Source of the DNA: Candidatus Desulfobacillus denitrificans
Lineage (GTDB): Bacteria; Pseudomonadota; Gammaproteobacteria; Burkholderiales; Rhodocyclaceae
Reading direction: 5' to 3'
NCBI GenBank assembly: GCA_017347485.1
Contig: AP021857.1
Span: 1,779,390-1,843,389 of the forward strand
Length of the DNA stretch: 64,000 nt
Under the pieces are notes generated by a model, which was given only the letters and a program-made list of their open reading frames with translations, did no database searches and was not told the DNA's origin. Position numbers and translations under genes: made by a program. Shown in pieces: positions 16,936 through 23,874 of the stretch. Each line of letters begins with the position of its first letter. Position 1 is the stretch's first letter.

Positions 16936-17472
16936 ATGAAGCACCTAGTTCAGTCAGCACTCGCCGCAATCGCATTGATGTGCAGCATCGGTGCCAATGC
17001 CGGTACTCAAGCTCTCGGTTTCGAGATTGGCGCGTCCACTATCGATCAAGTCAAATCCACCCTTGTGAAACAAACCAAGGTTGCCGACAGTGGTACGAAC
17101 AAGTTCACCATGGGCCCAATGCTCAAGACTGACGGCGCCTCTTACGAAATTGAAGGACTCAACGAGGTTCTCTACATTTTTGACGACCAGAAGAAACTCG
17201 CGGGCATCATCATGGACATGAACAAAGCAAGGTTTGACGCCATTTTTCAAGCACTCTCGGCCAAGTACAAAGTCTCGTCGCAGCAACGCCCGTTTGTCGG
17301 AAATCAATTCGCCCGCTTCAAGACGCAGGACTCAGTAATCGAAATGGATGCCCCGCACCTCGGCTTCGTGATGGAGGTTCGGTACATCCGAAATGACCTC
17401 ATGCAAAAGTTTAATTCTCAATCCGCCGCCGAGGCGGACGCAAAGAAGAAACGTGAAGCTGCGAAGTTTTGA
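16936..17472 (+). CDS. Cassette 2: exported protein of unknown function
   Basis: The 178-aa product has a signal peptide (MKHLVQSALAAIALMCSIGANA, cleaved before GTQALGFEIG) and is predicted periplasmic. The mature part begins with a short amphipathic segment and a repeat-like pattern seen in small bacterial lipoprotein-like folds (LGFEIGASTIDQVKSTL), and ends in a Lys/Ala-rich tail (AAEADAKKKREAAKF). A strong AGGAG site precedes the ATG. Function unknown. It shares cassette 2 with the small gene that follows. Confidence 0.85.
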   Translation: MKHLVQSALAAIALMCSIGANAGTQALGFEIGASTIDQVKSTLVKQTKVADSGTNKFTMGPMLKTDGASYEIEGLNEVLYIFDDQKKLAGIIMDMNKARFDAIFQALSAKYKVSSQQRPFVGNQFARFKTQDSVIEMDAPHLGFVMEVRYIRNDLMQKFNSQSAAEADAKKKREAAKF

Positions 17473-17483
17473 GGGAAGACAAG

Positions 17484-17708
17484 ATGAAAAAGCTCAGAAC
17501 TGCAATTGCCATTGCGCTCGCCTTGCTTAGTGCATATATGGTATTTAACGGCCTTACCATTTTTGTGAACACCTCAGGTGTTGTGCAAGGCAGCGAGTTC
17601 GGTATGCTCATCACCCTCGCCAACCAAATCAGCCTGCTAATGCTTTGGCTTTCGCTTTTCGCGTTCTGGCGGCTGGTGCCGTCGGCGGAAGGCGCAAATC
17701 AGGGCTAA
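17484..17708 (+). CDS. Cassette 2: small membrane protein
   Basis: A 74-aa product starting MKKLRTAIAIALALLSAYM with two predicted membrane segments and an ending WRLVPSAEGANQG. ATG 17484 is preferred over an upstream TTG because AGGGA lies 9 bases before it and it leaves 11 bases after the previous stop. The stop lies in R'' of attC2. Two genes in one cassette is uncommon, so they may act together. Confidence 0.7.
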   Translation: MKKLRTAIAIALALLSAYMVFNGLTIFVNTSGVVQGSEFGMLITLANQISLLMLWLSLFAFWRLVPSAEGANQG

Positions 17709-17765
17709 CAGGGCGCTCCAGGGGACGCGCCGCAAGCGGCGCGCCCCTGAGCTACAACGTTAGAC
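17703..17765 (+). other. attC2 recombination site
   Basis: R'' GGCTAAC (17703-17709) and R' GTTAGAC (17759-17765), 63 bases, with core stem GGGGACGCGCCGC/GCGGCGCGCCCC. Core almost identical to attC1. Confidence 0.85.
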
Positions 17766-17776
17766 CGCATATCACC

Positions 17777-18313
17777 ATGCGCTACTCCGACATCAGAAGG
17801 CACCTACAGCCATACGTCATCGTGGCTCGCCGCAAAACTACGATCAACCACGCCTTTGCCGCCGCGGTTGCTCCATGCGATGAATTTGAAGAGTCACGAA
17901 TTCGAGAAGCTATTGTCTGTCTCGGCCAACATCCTGATTCAGAACTCCAGTGCGTATATTGCGGCGATGCTGCGGAAACCTGGGATCACGTCTTCGCCAT
18001 AGTCCAGGACAGTACGTTTAGTGGTTACGGCCACAGACTGGGCAACTTGCTTCCTTGTTGCAAGCCGTGCAACTCAAAGAAGGGAAACAAAGATTGGAAG
18101 CAGTATCTCCAGTCGCTTCCGTTGCCTCCTGCCGAGCAAACCGAGCGCATTGCCACCATAGAGCGTTACCTGCGTAAGTTTCTCTTGCCAGACACCGTTC
18201 CCCATCACCTCCCTGAATATCAGGAGCTACAGAAAATTAAGGAGCAAATCATCGGCCTCATGTCTCAGGCAGATGTCATTGCCAAAAGAATAAGGGGGCA
18301 CAATGCGGTCTAA
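17777..18313 (+). CDS. Cassette 3: HNH endonuclease-like protein
   Basis: The 178-aa product has an HNH nuclease signature: CVYCG (zinc-binding CxxC), WDHVFAI (the first His of the fold), GNLLPCCKPCNSKKGNKDW (second CxxC and catalytic Asn/His-equivalent region). HNH proteins of this kind are found in restriction and phage-defence contexts and as cassette cargo. ATG 17777 is the first codon after the cassette boundary and has no strong Shine-Dalgarno sequence. A longer in-frame reading from 17645 would cross the attC2 site and is rejected. Confidence 0.8.
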   Translation: MRYSDIRRHLQPYVIVARRKTTINHAFAAAVAPCDEFEESRIREAIVCLGQHPDSELQCVYCGDAAETWDHVFAIVQDSTFSGYGHRLGNLLPCCKPCNSKKGNKDWKQYLQSLPLPPAEQTERIATIERYLRKFLLPDTVPHHLPEYQELQKIKEQIIGLMSQADVIAKRIRGHNAV

Positions 18314-18373
18314 CCCTGCGTTCGAGCGGACCTGCGCGAAAAGCCGCGCAGGCCGCTCAACTCCACGTTAGAC
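18308..18373 (+). other. attC3 recombination site
   Basis: R'' GTCTAAC (18308-18314) and R' GTTAGAC (18367-18373). The flanks GCGGTCTAAC and GTTAGACCGC are perfect complements. The stem uses ACCTGCGCG-AAAAG-CCGCGCAGG, shared with attC5 and attC8. Confidence 0.88.
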
Positions 18374-18416
18374 CGCACATCAACAGTTTCGCCTGCCCTC
18401 GCAGAAGGTACGCGTC

Positions 18417-18755
18417 ATGAAATATCTAATCTCGTTCCCAAGTGCAGCCATGGTCGTGCCAGACGGCGAATGGGATACGGTGGCTCGTGATTCTCATGCG
18501 GTAATCGAAGAAGCAAAGGTTGCTGGTGTGTACGTCTTCGGCGGCGGAATCGACGAGAGCGTTCCGCCCGTCCTCGTCTCATCGAGCGGCGCAACGTCAC
18601 AGGGCGGCTATTCGTGGGCACCACCGTTGAACGGAGGTTTCATGGTGCTTGAGTTGCCCTCGCGTGAGGACGCAATCGCTTGGGCTGCGCGCATTGCAGC
18701 TGCTTGCCGCTGTGACCAGGAATTGCGTGTCTTCGGCTTTGATCCACAGTCCTAG
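18417..18755 (+). CDS. Cassette 4: YCII-like (DGPF) domain protein
   Basis: The 112-aa product is a ferredoxin-like alpha-beta barrel of the YciI/DGPF family: MKYLISF start, GVYVFGGGIDES, GGFMVLELPSREDAIAWAARI. Such proteins occur alone or beside sigma factors; no activity is established. GAAGG precedes the ATG. It lacks the His-Asp pair thought catalytic in some YciI members, as far as can be seen. Confidence 0.75.
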   Translation: MKYLISFPSAAMVVPDGEWDTVARDSHAVIEEAKVAGVYVFGGGIDESVPPVLVSSSGATSQGGYSWAPPLNGGFMVLELPSREDAIAWAARIAAACRCDQELRVFGFDPQS

Positions 18756-18768
18756 TCTGGCAAGTGCG

Positions 18769-18880
18769 GCCTAACAATTCGTTCAAGCCGAACCTGCCTC
18801 GTTACGGCAACGGCGTGGCAGGTTAAGCTTGCCACGCCGTTGCCTGCACTGCGCAGGTCGGCTTAACTCAGGCGTTATGC
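18769..18880 (+). other. attC4 recombination site (long type)
   Basis: R'' GCCTAAC (18769-18775) and R' GTTATGC (18874-18880), 112 bases, with a long imperfect stem (GGCAACGGCGTGGC/GCCACGCCGTTGCC). Distinct from the short 60-70-base sites around it, so the cassette probably came from a different pool. Confidence 0.85.
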
Positions 18881-18904
18881 ATCTGTGAAGCGCACGGCGG
18901 AGCG

Positions 18905-19744
18905 ATGAAAGATCCCTCGATGAAAAAATTTTTCCTGCTGCATCTGCTGGTGCTCGTTTCCGCCACTCTCCCAATCCATTCCGTGGCTTCTGATGAGGTT
19001 GAAACGCTTAAATGCACCATCATCGCAGACGCCATTACCGGAAATACCTTATATGAGACCGGAGAATGCACCCGTCGCGTGTCTCCGTGCTCGTCTTTTA
19101 AACTTCCATTGGCAATCATGGGATTTGATAGTGGAGTCTTGCAGTCACCAAAATCACCCACGTGGGAATTGAAGCCGGAATACAACCCGTCTCCGAGAGA
19201 TCGCACATACAAACAAGTCTATCCGGCGCTATGGCTAAGCGACTCTGTTGTCTGGTTCTCGCAGCAATTAACAAGCCGCCTGGGAGTTGATCGGTTTACG
19301 GAGTACGTGAAGAAATTTGAGTACGGCAATCAAGATGTTTCCGGTGACTCGGGGAAGCATAACGGCTTGACCCAGTCATGGCTGATGTCGTCGCTCACCA
19401 TATCTCCCAAGGAGCAAATTCAGTTTCTTCTACGCTTTGTCGCGCACAAGCTGCCCGTATCCGAAGCGGCTTATGACATGGCGCATGCCACGACCCCACA
19501 GTACCAAGCAGCCGAAGGGTGGGTTGTACATGGGAAAAGCGGCAGCGGCTGGCTTCGAGACAGTAACGGCAAGATAAATGAAAATCGCCCACAGGGCTGG
19601 TTCTTGGGCTGGGCTGAGAAAAACGGGCGGGAAGTTGTTTTCGCCCGATTGGAAATCGGAAAGGAAAAATCCGATATTCCCGGCGGATCTAAGGCACGAG
19701 AGAATATTCTCGTGGAATTACCCGTGTTGATGGGTAACAAATGA
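18905..19744 (+). CDS. Cassette 5: class D beta-lactamase, OXA-9-like
   Basis: A periplasmic serine beta-lactamase that hydrolyses penicillin-type drugs. The 279-aa product shows every class D landmark: PCSSFK (active-site serine and carbamylated lysine), SVV, YGNQDVSG, and KSG in HGKSGSGW; then GWFLGW near the end. A signal peptide (MKKFFLLHLLVLVSATLPIHS) precedes VASDEVE. From memory the sequence is very close to OXA-9 (for example ETLKCTIIADAITGN and WELKPEYNPSPRDRTYKQ), with substitutions such as LHLLVLVSA and TRRVSPCSS. ATG 18905 has GGAG close by; ATG 18920 (MKKFF) is the usual OXA-9-like start and equally possible. Cassette boundary and attC are clean. Confidence 0.93.
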   Translation: MKDPSMKKFFLLHLLVLVSATLPIHSVASDEVETLKCTIIADAITGNTLYETGECTRRVSPCSSFKLPLAIMGFDSGVLQSPKSPTWELKPEYNPSPRDRTYKQVYPALWLSDSVVWFSQQLTSRLGVDRFTEYVKKFEYGNQDVSGDSGKHNGLTQSWLMSSLTISPKEQIQFLLRFVAHKLPVSEAAYDMAHATTPQYQAAEGWVVHGKSGSGWLRDSNGKINENRPQGWFLGWAEKNGREVVFARLEIGKEKSDIPGGSKARENILVELPVLMGNK

Positions 19745-19768
19745 TATGTGACGTTATCAATAGCAAAT

Positions 19769-19835
19769 GCATAACCCATCATTCCACCGGACCTGCGCGA
19801 ACAGCCGCGCAGGCCGGTGAATTCAGACGTTAGAG
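19769..19835 (+). other. attC5 recombination site
   Basis: R'' GCATAAC (19769-19775), the complement of this cassette's own start GTTATGC, and R' GTTAGAG (19829-19835), the start of cassette 6. The stem is ACCTGCGCG/CCGCGCAGG, nearly identical to attC8. Confidence 0.88.
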
Positions 19836-20143
19836 CGCTTGAACTTCAGCCCGTAATCGGCCATGCACTCCTTCATCGAATCGCCGGCCCGCATCCTGTC
19901 CGCTATCGAATCGAACATTTTGGCCGGGCCGCCCAACGGGTTCGGCTTGTGGTACTTGTGGGCCTTGCGCAACCCCTTCGCCATGTCGCACATCTCGTCA
20001 AAGTCTCGCCTTGCTCCGTGCTCGTCCTCCTTCGGCCAGCGCCCCCTGATAGTGTGTGCTGCCCGCAGTTCTTCGGCGTGCAGTTCCAGCAGCTCCGCCG
20101 AGCGTTCCAGCAAGTACAGCAGTCCGCGCTCTTTCTTCGTCAT
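19823..20143 (-). CDS. Cassette 6: reverse-oriented protein of unknown function
   Basis: A 106-aa soluble, highly charged helical product starting MTKKERGLLYLLERSAELLE. It reads against the array; the ATG at 20143 has GGAG upstream on its strand and lies close to attC6. The last codons (SNV and stop) extend through the cassette junction into attC5, so in the free circular cassette the C-terminus would differ. It should not be driven by Pc, and needs its own promoter. I do not recognise the family. Confidence 0.65.
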   Translation of the reverse strand: MTKKERGLLYLLERSAELLELHAEELRAAHTIRGRWPKEDEHGARRDFDEMCDMAKGLRKAHKYHKPNPLGGPAKMFDSIADRMRAGDSMKECMADYGLKFKRSNV

Positions 20144-20155
20144 GTCGTCTCCGCG

Positions 20156-20218
20156 CTCTAACCCGGCGCTCAAGCGGGACGGTCGCTATCGCTCCCGCCC
20201 CTTAGCTCTGCGTTAGAG
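20156..20218 (+). other. attC6 recombination site
   Basis: R'' CTCTAAC (20156-20162; GCGCTCTAAC is the exact complement of the cassette 6 start GTTAGAGCGC) and R' GTTAGAG (20212-20218), with GCGGGACGGTCGC/GCTCCCGC forming an imperfect stem. Confidence 0.82.
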
Positions 20219-20226
20219 GGATTCAA

Positions 20227-20634
20227 ATGGGTGTTTTCGACTTAGACCAAGAAGGCCAAAAACGCCTCGCTGAAGAGGCCGCGAGAAATGCAATCACGGT
20301 CGATCAGATTCAGCATAGTGGCGTTACTCTGAATGGGTACGTTGTTGGTACCGCCATTGGAGAAGCCGTTATTCCAACGCTCATCATGTTTGCGCTCTGT
20401 GCAGCGGCTGTTTCTAAGAGACACGAAATGCCTCTGGGTTGGCTCCGAGGGACAGCTCGTTTCATTGTCGCGATAGGCATAGCCGCTGCTGGAAATCTTG
20501 CCCTCTTTCTTCTGTTTCCGCAGTTGGCAAGTTCGAGCTCGTTCTCTTATGTAACCATCATTCAGGTTGCGTTCATTCCTCTTGCCGCCAGCCTTATTTC
20601 GTTGCTCACCTTCCGTGGCAAATCATCCCTCTAA
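20227..20634 (+). CDS. Cassette 7: small three-helix membrane protein
   Basis: The 135-aa product has an amphipathic start (MGVFDLDQEGQKRLAEEAAR) and three hydrophobic segments near residues 38-62, 76-100 and 106-128 (e.g. VAIGIAAAGNLALFLLF). It is predicted integral to the inner membrane. No family recognised. The stop overlaps attC7. The ATG lies 15 bases after the junction with a weak Shine-Dalgarno sequence. Confidence 0.75.
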   Translation: MGVFDLDQEGQKRLAEEAARNAITVDQIQHSGVTLNGYVVGTAIGEAVIPTLIMFALCAAAVSKRHEMPLGWLRGTARFIVAIGIAAAGNLALFLLFPQLASSSSFSYVTIIQVAFIPLAASLISLLTFRGKSSL

Positions 20635-20715
20635 CCCGGCGCTCAACCTCGCTCCCTTCGGTCGCTGGACGCTGCGCGATAAAGCCGCGCAGCGCCGGTT
20701 AGCTCTACGTTGGGG
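20629..20715 (+). other. attC7 recombination site
   Basis: R'' CTCTAAC (20629-20635) and R' GTTGGGG (20709-20715), 87 bases, with the stem GGACGCTGCGCG/CGCGCAGCGCC. Almost identical to attC9. The cassette 7 stop codon lies inside R''. Confidence 0.85.
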
Positions 20716-20742
20716 CGCTCATAACCAAGGAGGTTTTCCGCT

Positions 20743-21216
20743 GTGAAGGTACTTGTTCTCGCGCTTGTTGTTCTTGCCGTTCTCGCCGCCGCTTTCGTCG
20801 TACTCAAGCGGCGTGCATCTTCCGGCACTGGTGACGCTCCGTGGCCGTTCTACGCAAAGAAGCCACTGTCGCAGCCCGAGCAAGTGCTATACCACCGTCT
20901 CGTCGCCGCAATGTCCGAGTGCATCGTTCTGGCGCAAGTTCAACTGTCGCAGGTTCTCGGTGTAAAGAAGGGGTTCAACTTTCACGAGTGGAACAACCGA
21001 ATCAATCGCATGAGCCTCGATTTCTTGGTGTGCCTCAAGGATTCAACCATCGTCGCTGCAGTTGAACTTGACGACAAAACCCATGAGAGGGCATCGCGCG
21101 TCGAGGCTGATGCAAAGAAGGAAAAGGCATTGTCGGCCGCGGGTGTTGCGCTCGTCCGCTGGAACGTCAGCGCGTTGCCTGACGAAAATGCTATTCGTGT
21201 AGCGTTCGCCAAGTGA
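20743..21216 (+). CDS. Cassette 8: membrane-anchored DUF2726 protein
   Basis: The 157-aa product has one N-terminal membrane helix (VLVLALVVLAVLAAAFVVL) followed by a DUF2726 (restriction-endonuclease-like) domain. Signals are PLSQPEQVLYHRLVAAM near residue 40, DFLVCLKDSTIVAAVELDDK and VALVRWNVS. The GTG start at 20743 has an excellent AAGGAGG site 9 bases upstream, unusual in this array. Relatives are often annotated as predicted nucleases; none is proven here. No frameshift. Confidence 0.78.
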   Translation: MKVLVLALVVLAVLAAAFVVLKRRASSGTGDAPWPFYAKKPLSQPEQVLYHRLVAAMSECIVLAQVQLSQVLGVKKGFNFHEWNNRINRMSLDFLVCLKDSTIVAAVELDDKTHERASRVEADAKKEKALSAAGVALVRWNVSALPDENAIRVAFAK

Positions 21217-21221
21217 AGAGC

Positions 21222-21289
21222 GCCCCAACCCATCATTCCACCGGACCTGCGCGAAAAGCCGCGCAGGCCGGTGAATTCAAACGTTAGAG
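21222..21289 (+). other. attC8 recombination site
   Basis: R'' GCCCCAAC (21222-21229) and R' GTTAGAG (21283-21289). The 12-base GAGCGCCCCAAC is the exact complement of the cassette 8 start. The core is nearly identical to attC5. Confidence 0.88.
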
Positions 21290-21295
21290 ATATCT

Positions 21296-21838
21296 ATGTC
21301 CCGCGCATACCAGAGTTTTGAGTACGGCATCAAAGACGCAGAAGAGTTGCTCGCCCACTTCGACGCTATCAATACCAATCCGCCGCCTGCAAACGCCGAA
21401 GTGCTGAAGCGGGCAGGCCTTGTGATGGCCTTAACTGCCTGGGAAACCTACGTCGAGGATCGGCTTCTGGAAGAAATGAACAAGAAACTTGGTGTGGTCG
21501 CCGGGAGCTATGTCGGTGATTTTGTCCTAAAGAAATTGCACACCGATCTGAAGCAATTCCACAACCCCAGTTCGGATAAAACAAAACGCATATTTCAAGA
21601 ATACCTTGGCCTTGATGTCACCGAAGGATGGTCATGGGCTAACTATGAGCCAGAAAAAGCCAAAGCCACATTGAACAGTTGGATCGGTAAGCGCGGAGAT
21701 GCCGTGCACCGATCAAAGCCTATAAACAACGGCGCTCCTGTTGCGCATCTAATCAAGCGAGACGAACTTGAAAAGGTAATTCGCTTTGTCAAAGAACTCG
21801 TCAAAGCCACAGACGCCTATGTCGACAACAATCTCTAA
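21296..21838 (+). CDS. Cassette 9: HEPN-domain protein (RiboL-PSP-HEPN type)
   Basis: The 180-aa product starts MSRAYQSFEYGIKDAEELLAH and includes GLVMALTAWETYVEDRLLE, typical of HEPN folds that form helical RNase or nucleotide-binding dimers. The RGDAVH stretch near residue 136 fits the R-x4-H catalytic pattern of HEPN RNases. Such proteins recur in TA and defence systems. The ATG is only 12 bases from the junction with no Shine-Dalgarno sequence, and the stop overlaps attC9. No partner gene lies in the cassette. Confidence 0.72.
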   Translation: MSRAYQSFEYGIKDAEELLAHFDAINTNPPPANAEVLKRAGLVMALTAWETYVEDRLLEEMNKKLGVVAGSYVGDFVLKKLHTDLKQFHNPSSDKTKRIFQEYLGLDVTEGWSWANYEPEKAKATLNSWIGKRGDAVHRSKPINNGAPVAHLIKRDELEKVIRFVKELVKATDAYVDNNL

Positions 21839-21919
21839 CATGGCGCTCGACCTCGCTCCCTTCGGTCGCTGGACGCTGCGCGATAAAGCCGCGCAGCGCC
21901 GGTCAGCTCTACGTTAGCC
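21833..21919 (+). other. attC9 recombination site
   Basis: R'' CTCTAAC (21833-21839) and R' GTTAGCC (21913-21919), 87 bases, almost the same sequence as attC7. Confidence 0.85.
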
Positions 21920-21924
21920 CTCTC

Positions 21925-22386
21925 ATGCGCACATTCTCGGCTTGGTTTATTGGGGTCGCCGCATTCCTGCTTGTCGGGGTTGGTGTTGGAATTGTTGGCG
22001 ATCTTGTTGATGTGCCTGCTTACGTCTATCACGCCACACCTGTGGGTTATTGGGTCGATGGTGAATACGCCGAAACAGACAGTACGACCACAGCTTTTGG
22101 TATGGGCGTCATGCTCTTGGCTATCGTATTCGGCGTTTGGGCTGGACGGGCCACATTCTTTAAATCAGTTGGAGCGGGCTTCTCATTGAAGGGGAAATTC
22201 ACCTTTCTTGCTTGGCTCATGGCAGCCGTGGTTCTCTGCGTGGCGGGCGCCTTGGTTGATCTCGCCTTTCATTCTTTGCATTCGCCTTTTGCGGCCTATC
22301 TGCGCTGGCTTATTGAGGTTGCAATTGCGGCCGGAGTTGGTTGGTCTTGCTACCAGTGGTGGAAGAATCGTGTCGCTGGGTCGTAA
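21925..22386 (+). CDS. Cassette 10: four-helix membrane protein
   Basis: The 153-aa product has four hydrophobic segments: near residues 6-29, 56-76, 93-116 and 122-142, with a loop HATPVGYWVDGEYAETDS between the first two. The start codon lies 11 bases after the junction with no Shine-Dalgarno sequence. I do not recognise a family. Confidence 0.72.
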   Translation: MRTFSAWFIGVAAFLLVGVGVGIVGDLVDVPAYVYHATPVGYWVDGEYAETDSTTTAFGMGVMLLAIVFGVWAGRATFFKSVGAGFSLKGKFTFLAWLMAAVVLCVAGALVDLAFHSLHSPFAAYLRWLIEVAIAAGVGWSCYQWWKNRVAGS

Positions 22387-22389
22387 GAG

Positions 22390-22461
22390 GGCTAACCCTG
22401 CGGTGCAGGGGACGCTGCGCGATAAAGCGTCGCGCAGCGCCCCTGACCTTGAACGTTAGGC
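22390..22461 (+). other. attC10 recombination site
   Basis: R'' GGCTAAC (22390-22396) and R' GTTAGGC (22455-22461), with the GGGGACGCTGCGCG/CGCGCAGCGCCCC stem. GAGGGCTAAC is the complement of the cassette 10 start. Confidence 0.85.
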
Positions 22462-22467
22462 AATACG

Positions 22468-23148
22468 ATGGTTGGTGTAGTCGATTTTCTCCTAGCCATG
22501 GCTGCTCTAGGTGTGGCCACATTCATCACTTGCATGATCGTCGGAACACGGCGCAGACCAAATCACAGTGTAAGGGTTCAGAATTTGGAAACACTTAATG
22601 AGCAGGCGCACGCTGCTGCCAAGTGCGCAGTGGGACAATTTAGGTCAAAGGTACTAGTTAATGTAACTTGCCCAGATTGCAGGCATGTAATCAGTGTGAC
22701 CTACGTTGAACCACCCGCTGACAGCTTTGTCACCAAGTGCGAGTGTACGAGGAGTAATCGCATTTTCAGAGGGGTTTTGGGGCCGCCTGACTGGATTCTG
22801 GAGCAACGACATTACTACGTTGAAAAGGCAGCTGACCGTGGAGTGCTGGATTCGACGTTCTACGCCACATACTTCAACGAGTGCAAGCAGGGCGACTATT
22901 TCGAATGTCCCATCGACCCTCGTGAACTCTCGCCGGACGCCAGTGAGGAAGTCTTGGCCAAGGCGATTCTCAGTTCAAGGAAACTGCACCACGGGCGAAA
23001 CGCGTATGTAGGGGCGGCCTTCTTCAAGTACCCCGATGAGCATTTAACTTTTGAAGAAGCCGTGAATAAGCTAAAGCGTGACAATCCAGGGTTCTGCGAA
23101 GATGCATACGAACTTGTGATACATGACAACATTCGTGGGATGCGCTGA
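22468..23148 (+). CDS. Cassette 11: membrane-anchored, cysteine-motif protein of unknown function
   Basis: The 226-aa product has an N-terminal membrane helix (residues about 2-27), then TCPDCRHVI and TKCECTR, a possible zinc ribbon, and later a soluble region with the acidic stretch DPRELSPDASEEV and a GFCEDAYELV end. The start is 12 bases after the junction, without a Shine-Dalgarno sequence. No family recognised. Confidence 0.72.
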   Translation: MVGVVDFLLAMAALGVATFITCMIVGTRRRPNHSVRVQNLETLNEQAHAAAKCAVGQFRSKVLVNVTCPDCRHVISVTYVEPPADSFVTKCECTRSNRIFRGVLGPPDWILEQRHYYVEKAADRGVLDSTFYATYFNECKQGDYFECPIDPRELSPDASEEVLAKAILSSRKLHHGRNAYVGAAFFKYPDEHLTFEEAVNKLKRDNPGFCEDAYELVIHDNIRGMR

Positions 23149-23176
23149 AAGTGAAAGTTGCCATGTGCTGCATAAG

Positions 23177-23272
23177 GCCTAACAATTCAATCAACCTGAC
23201 CGCCCAAAGCTGCGCTTTGGGTTCCCTCCATGCCTGCGGCATTCCGGCGGCAGGTTATTTCCAACGTTATGC
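23177..23272 (+). other. attC11 recombination site (long type)
   Basis: R'' GCCTAAC (23177-23183) and R' GTTATGC (23266-23272), 96 bases. Its stem differs from the short group and is closest in layout to attC4. Confidence 0.82.
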
Positions 23273-23327
23273 GTCACTAGACCACGCCGCCCTTGACATA
23301 CCATATGTAGTATATACATAATGTGGC

Positions 23328-23612
23328 ATGTGGCAAATCGAAGAGCACCGTCGTGTCGATAAGCAGCTTTCTGGCTCAGTGCCTATCGAGGTTCTGAAGC
23401 GATACGAGAAGTGGAAAGACATTGCCAGGCTTTCCGGGCCGCAAGGTTTGCGGGCTATCAAAGGTTTTCACGACGAAGCCCTGTCCGGTGAATGGAAGGG
23501 CCATCGCTCCTCGCGGCTCGGGCTTCAATGGCGAGTGATCTACCGAGTTGTTGCCAGCGTATTGCAGATTCAGGTTGTCCATGTCACCGCCCACGATTAC
23601 AGGAGGCCATGA
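23328..23612 (+). CDS. Cassette 12: RelE/HigB-like toxin
   Basis: The 94-aa product starts MWQIEEHRRVDKQLSG and has RSSRLGLQWRVIYRVV and HVTAHDYRRP at the end, typical of the RelE/HigB mRNA interferase superfamily. Upstream, the stretch CTTGACATACC...TATATAC is a plausible promoter giving the cassette its own expression, as cassette TA pairs usually need. Its stop (TGA) is 1 base before the antitoxin start. Confidence 0.88.
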   Translation: MWQIEEHRRVDKQLSGSVPIEVLKRYEKWKDIARLSGPQGLRAIKGFHDEALSGEWKGHRSSRLGLQWRVIYRVVASVLQIQVVHVTAHDYRRP

Positions 23613-23613
23613 A

Positions 23614-23874
23614 ATGAAAGTATTTCGTCCTGCGAAAAAGCGAGTTGAGGTCTCGGTGGGAGAGTCCGTCCGTATTCTGCGCGAACTTCAAGAGCTAAGC
23701 CAAAGCCAACTGTCCGAACTTACAGGCATTCCGCAAGCCACTATCTCCGCCATCGAGAATGGTCGCGTGAACTTGGGCGTCGAGCGCGCGAAGGTGCTTG
23801 CCCGTGCCCTGAGCTGCCATCCTGCCGTACTTGTATTCCCCGGCTGGGAAGTCCCAACTGAACGTGCCGCATAA
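23614..23874 (+). CDS. Cassette 12: XRE-family antitoxin
   Basis: The 86-aa product has a helix-turn-helix (LSQSQLSELTGIPQATISAIE) and conserved NGRVNLGVERAKVLARAL. ATG 23614 follows AGGAGG, a strong site. Its end coincides with the last R'' (GCATAAC), so it runs to the broken attC. A toxin-first order matches HigBA-type pairs. Such pairs are thought to stabilise large cassette arrays. Confidence 0.88.
   Translation: MKVFRPAKKRVEVSVGESVRILRELQELSQSQLSELTGIPQATISAIENGRVNLGVERAKVLARALSCHPAVLVFPGWEVPTERAA

Noticed and set aside
17645..17776. Extension of the cassette 3 HNH gene upstream to 17645
   Set aside because: It would run through the previous gene and the attC2 site; ATG 17777 lies just inside the cassette.
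18781..18870. Strong hairpin after cassette 4 as a terminator
   Set aside because: It is the stem of a long attC site with matching R'' and R' ends, not a terminator with a T-run.
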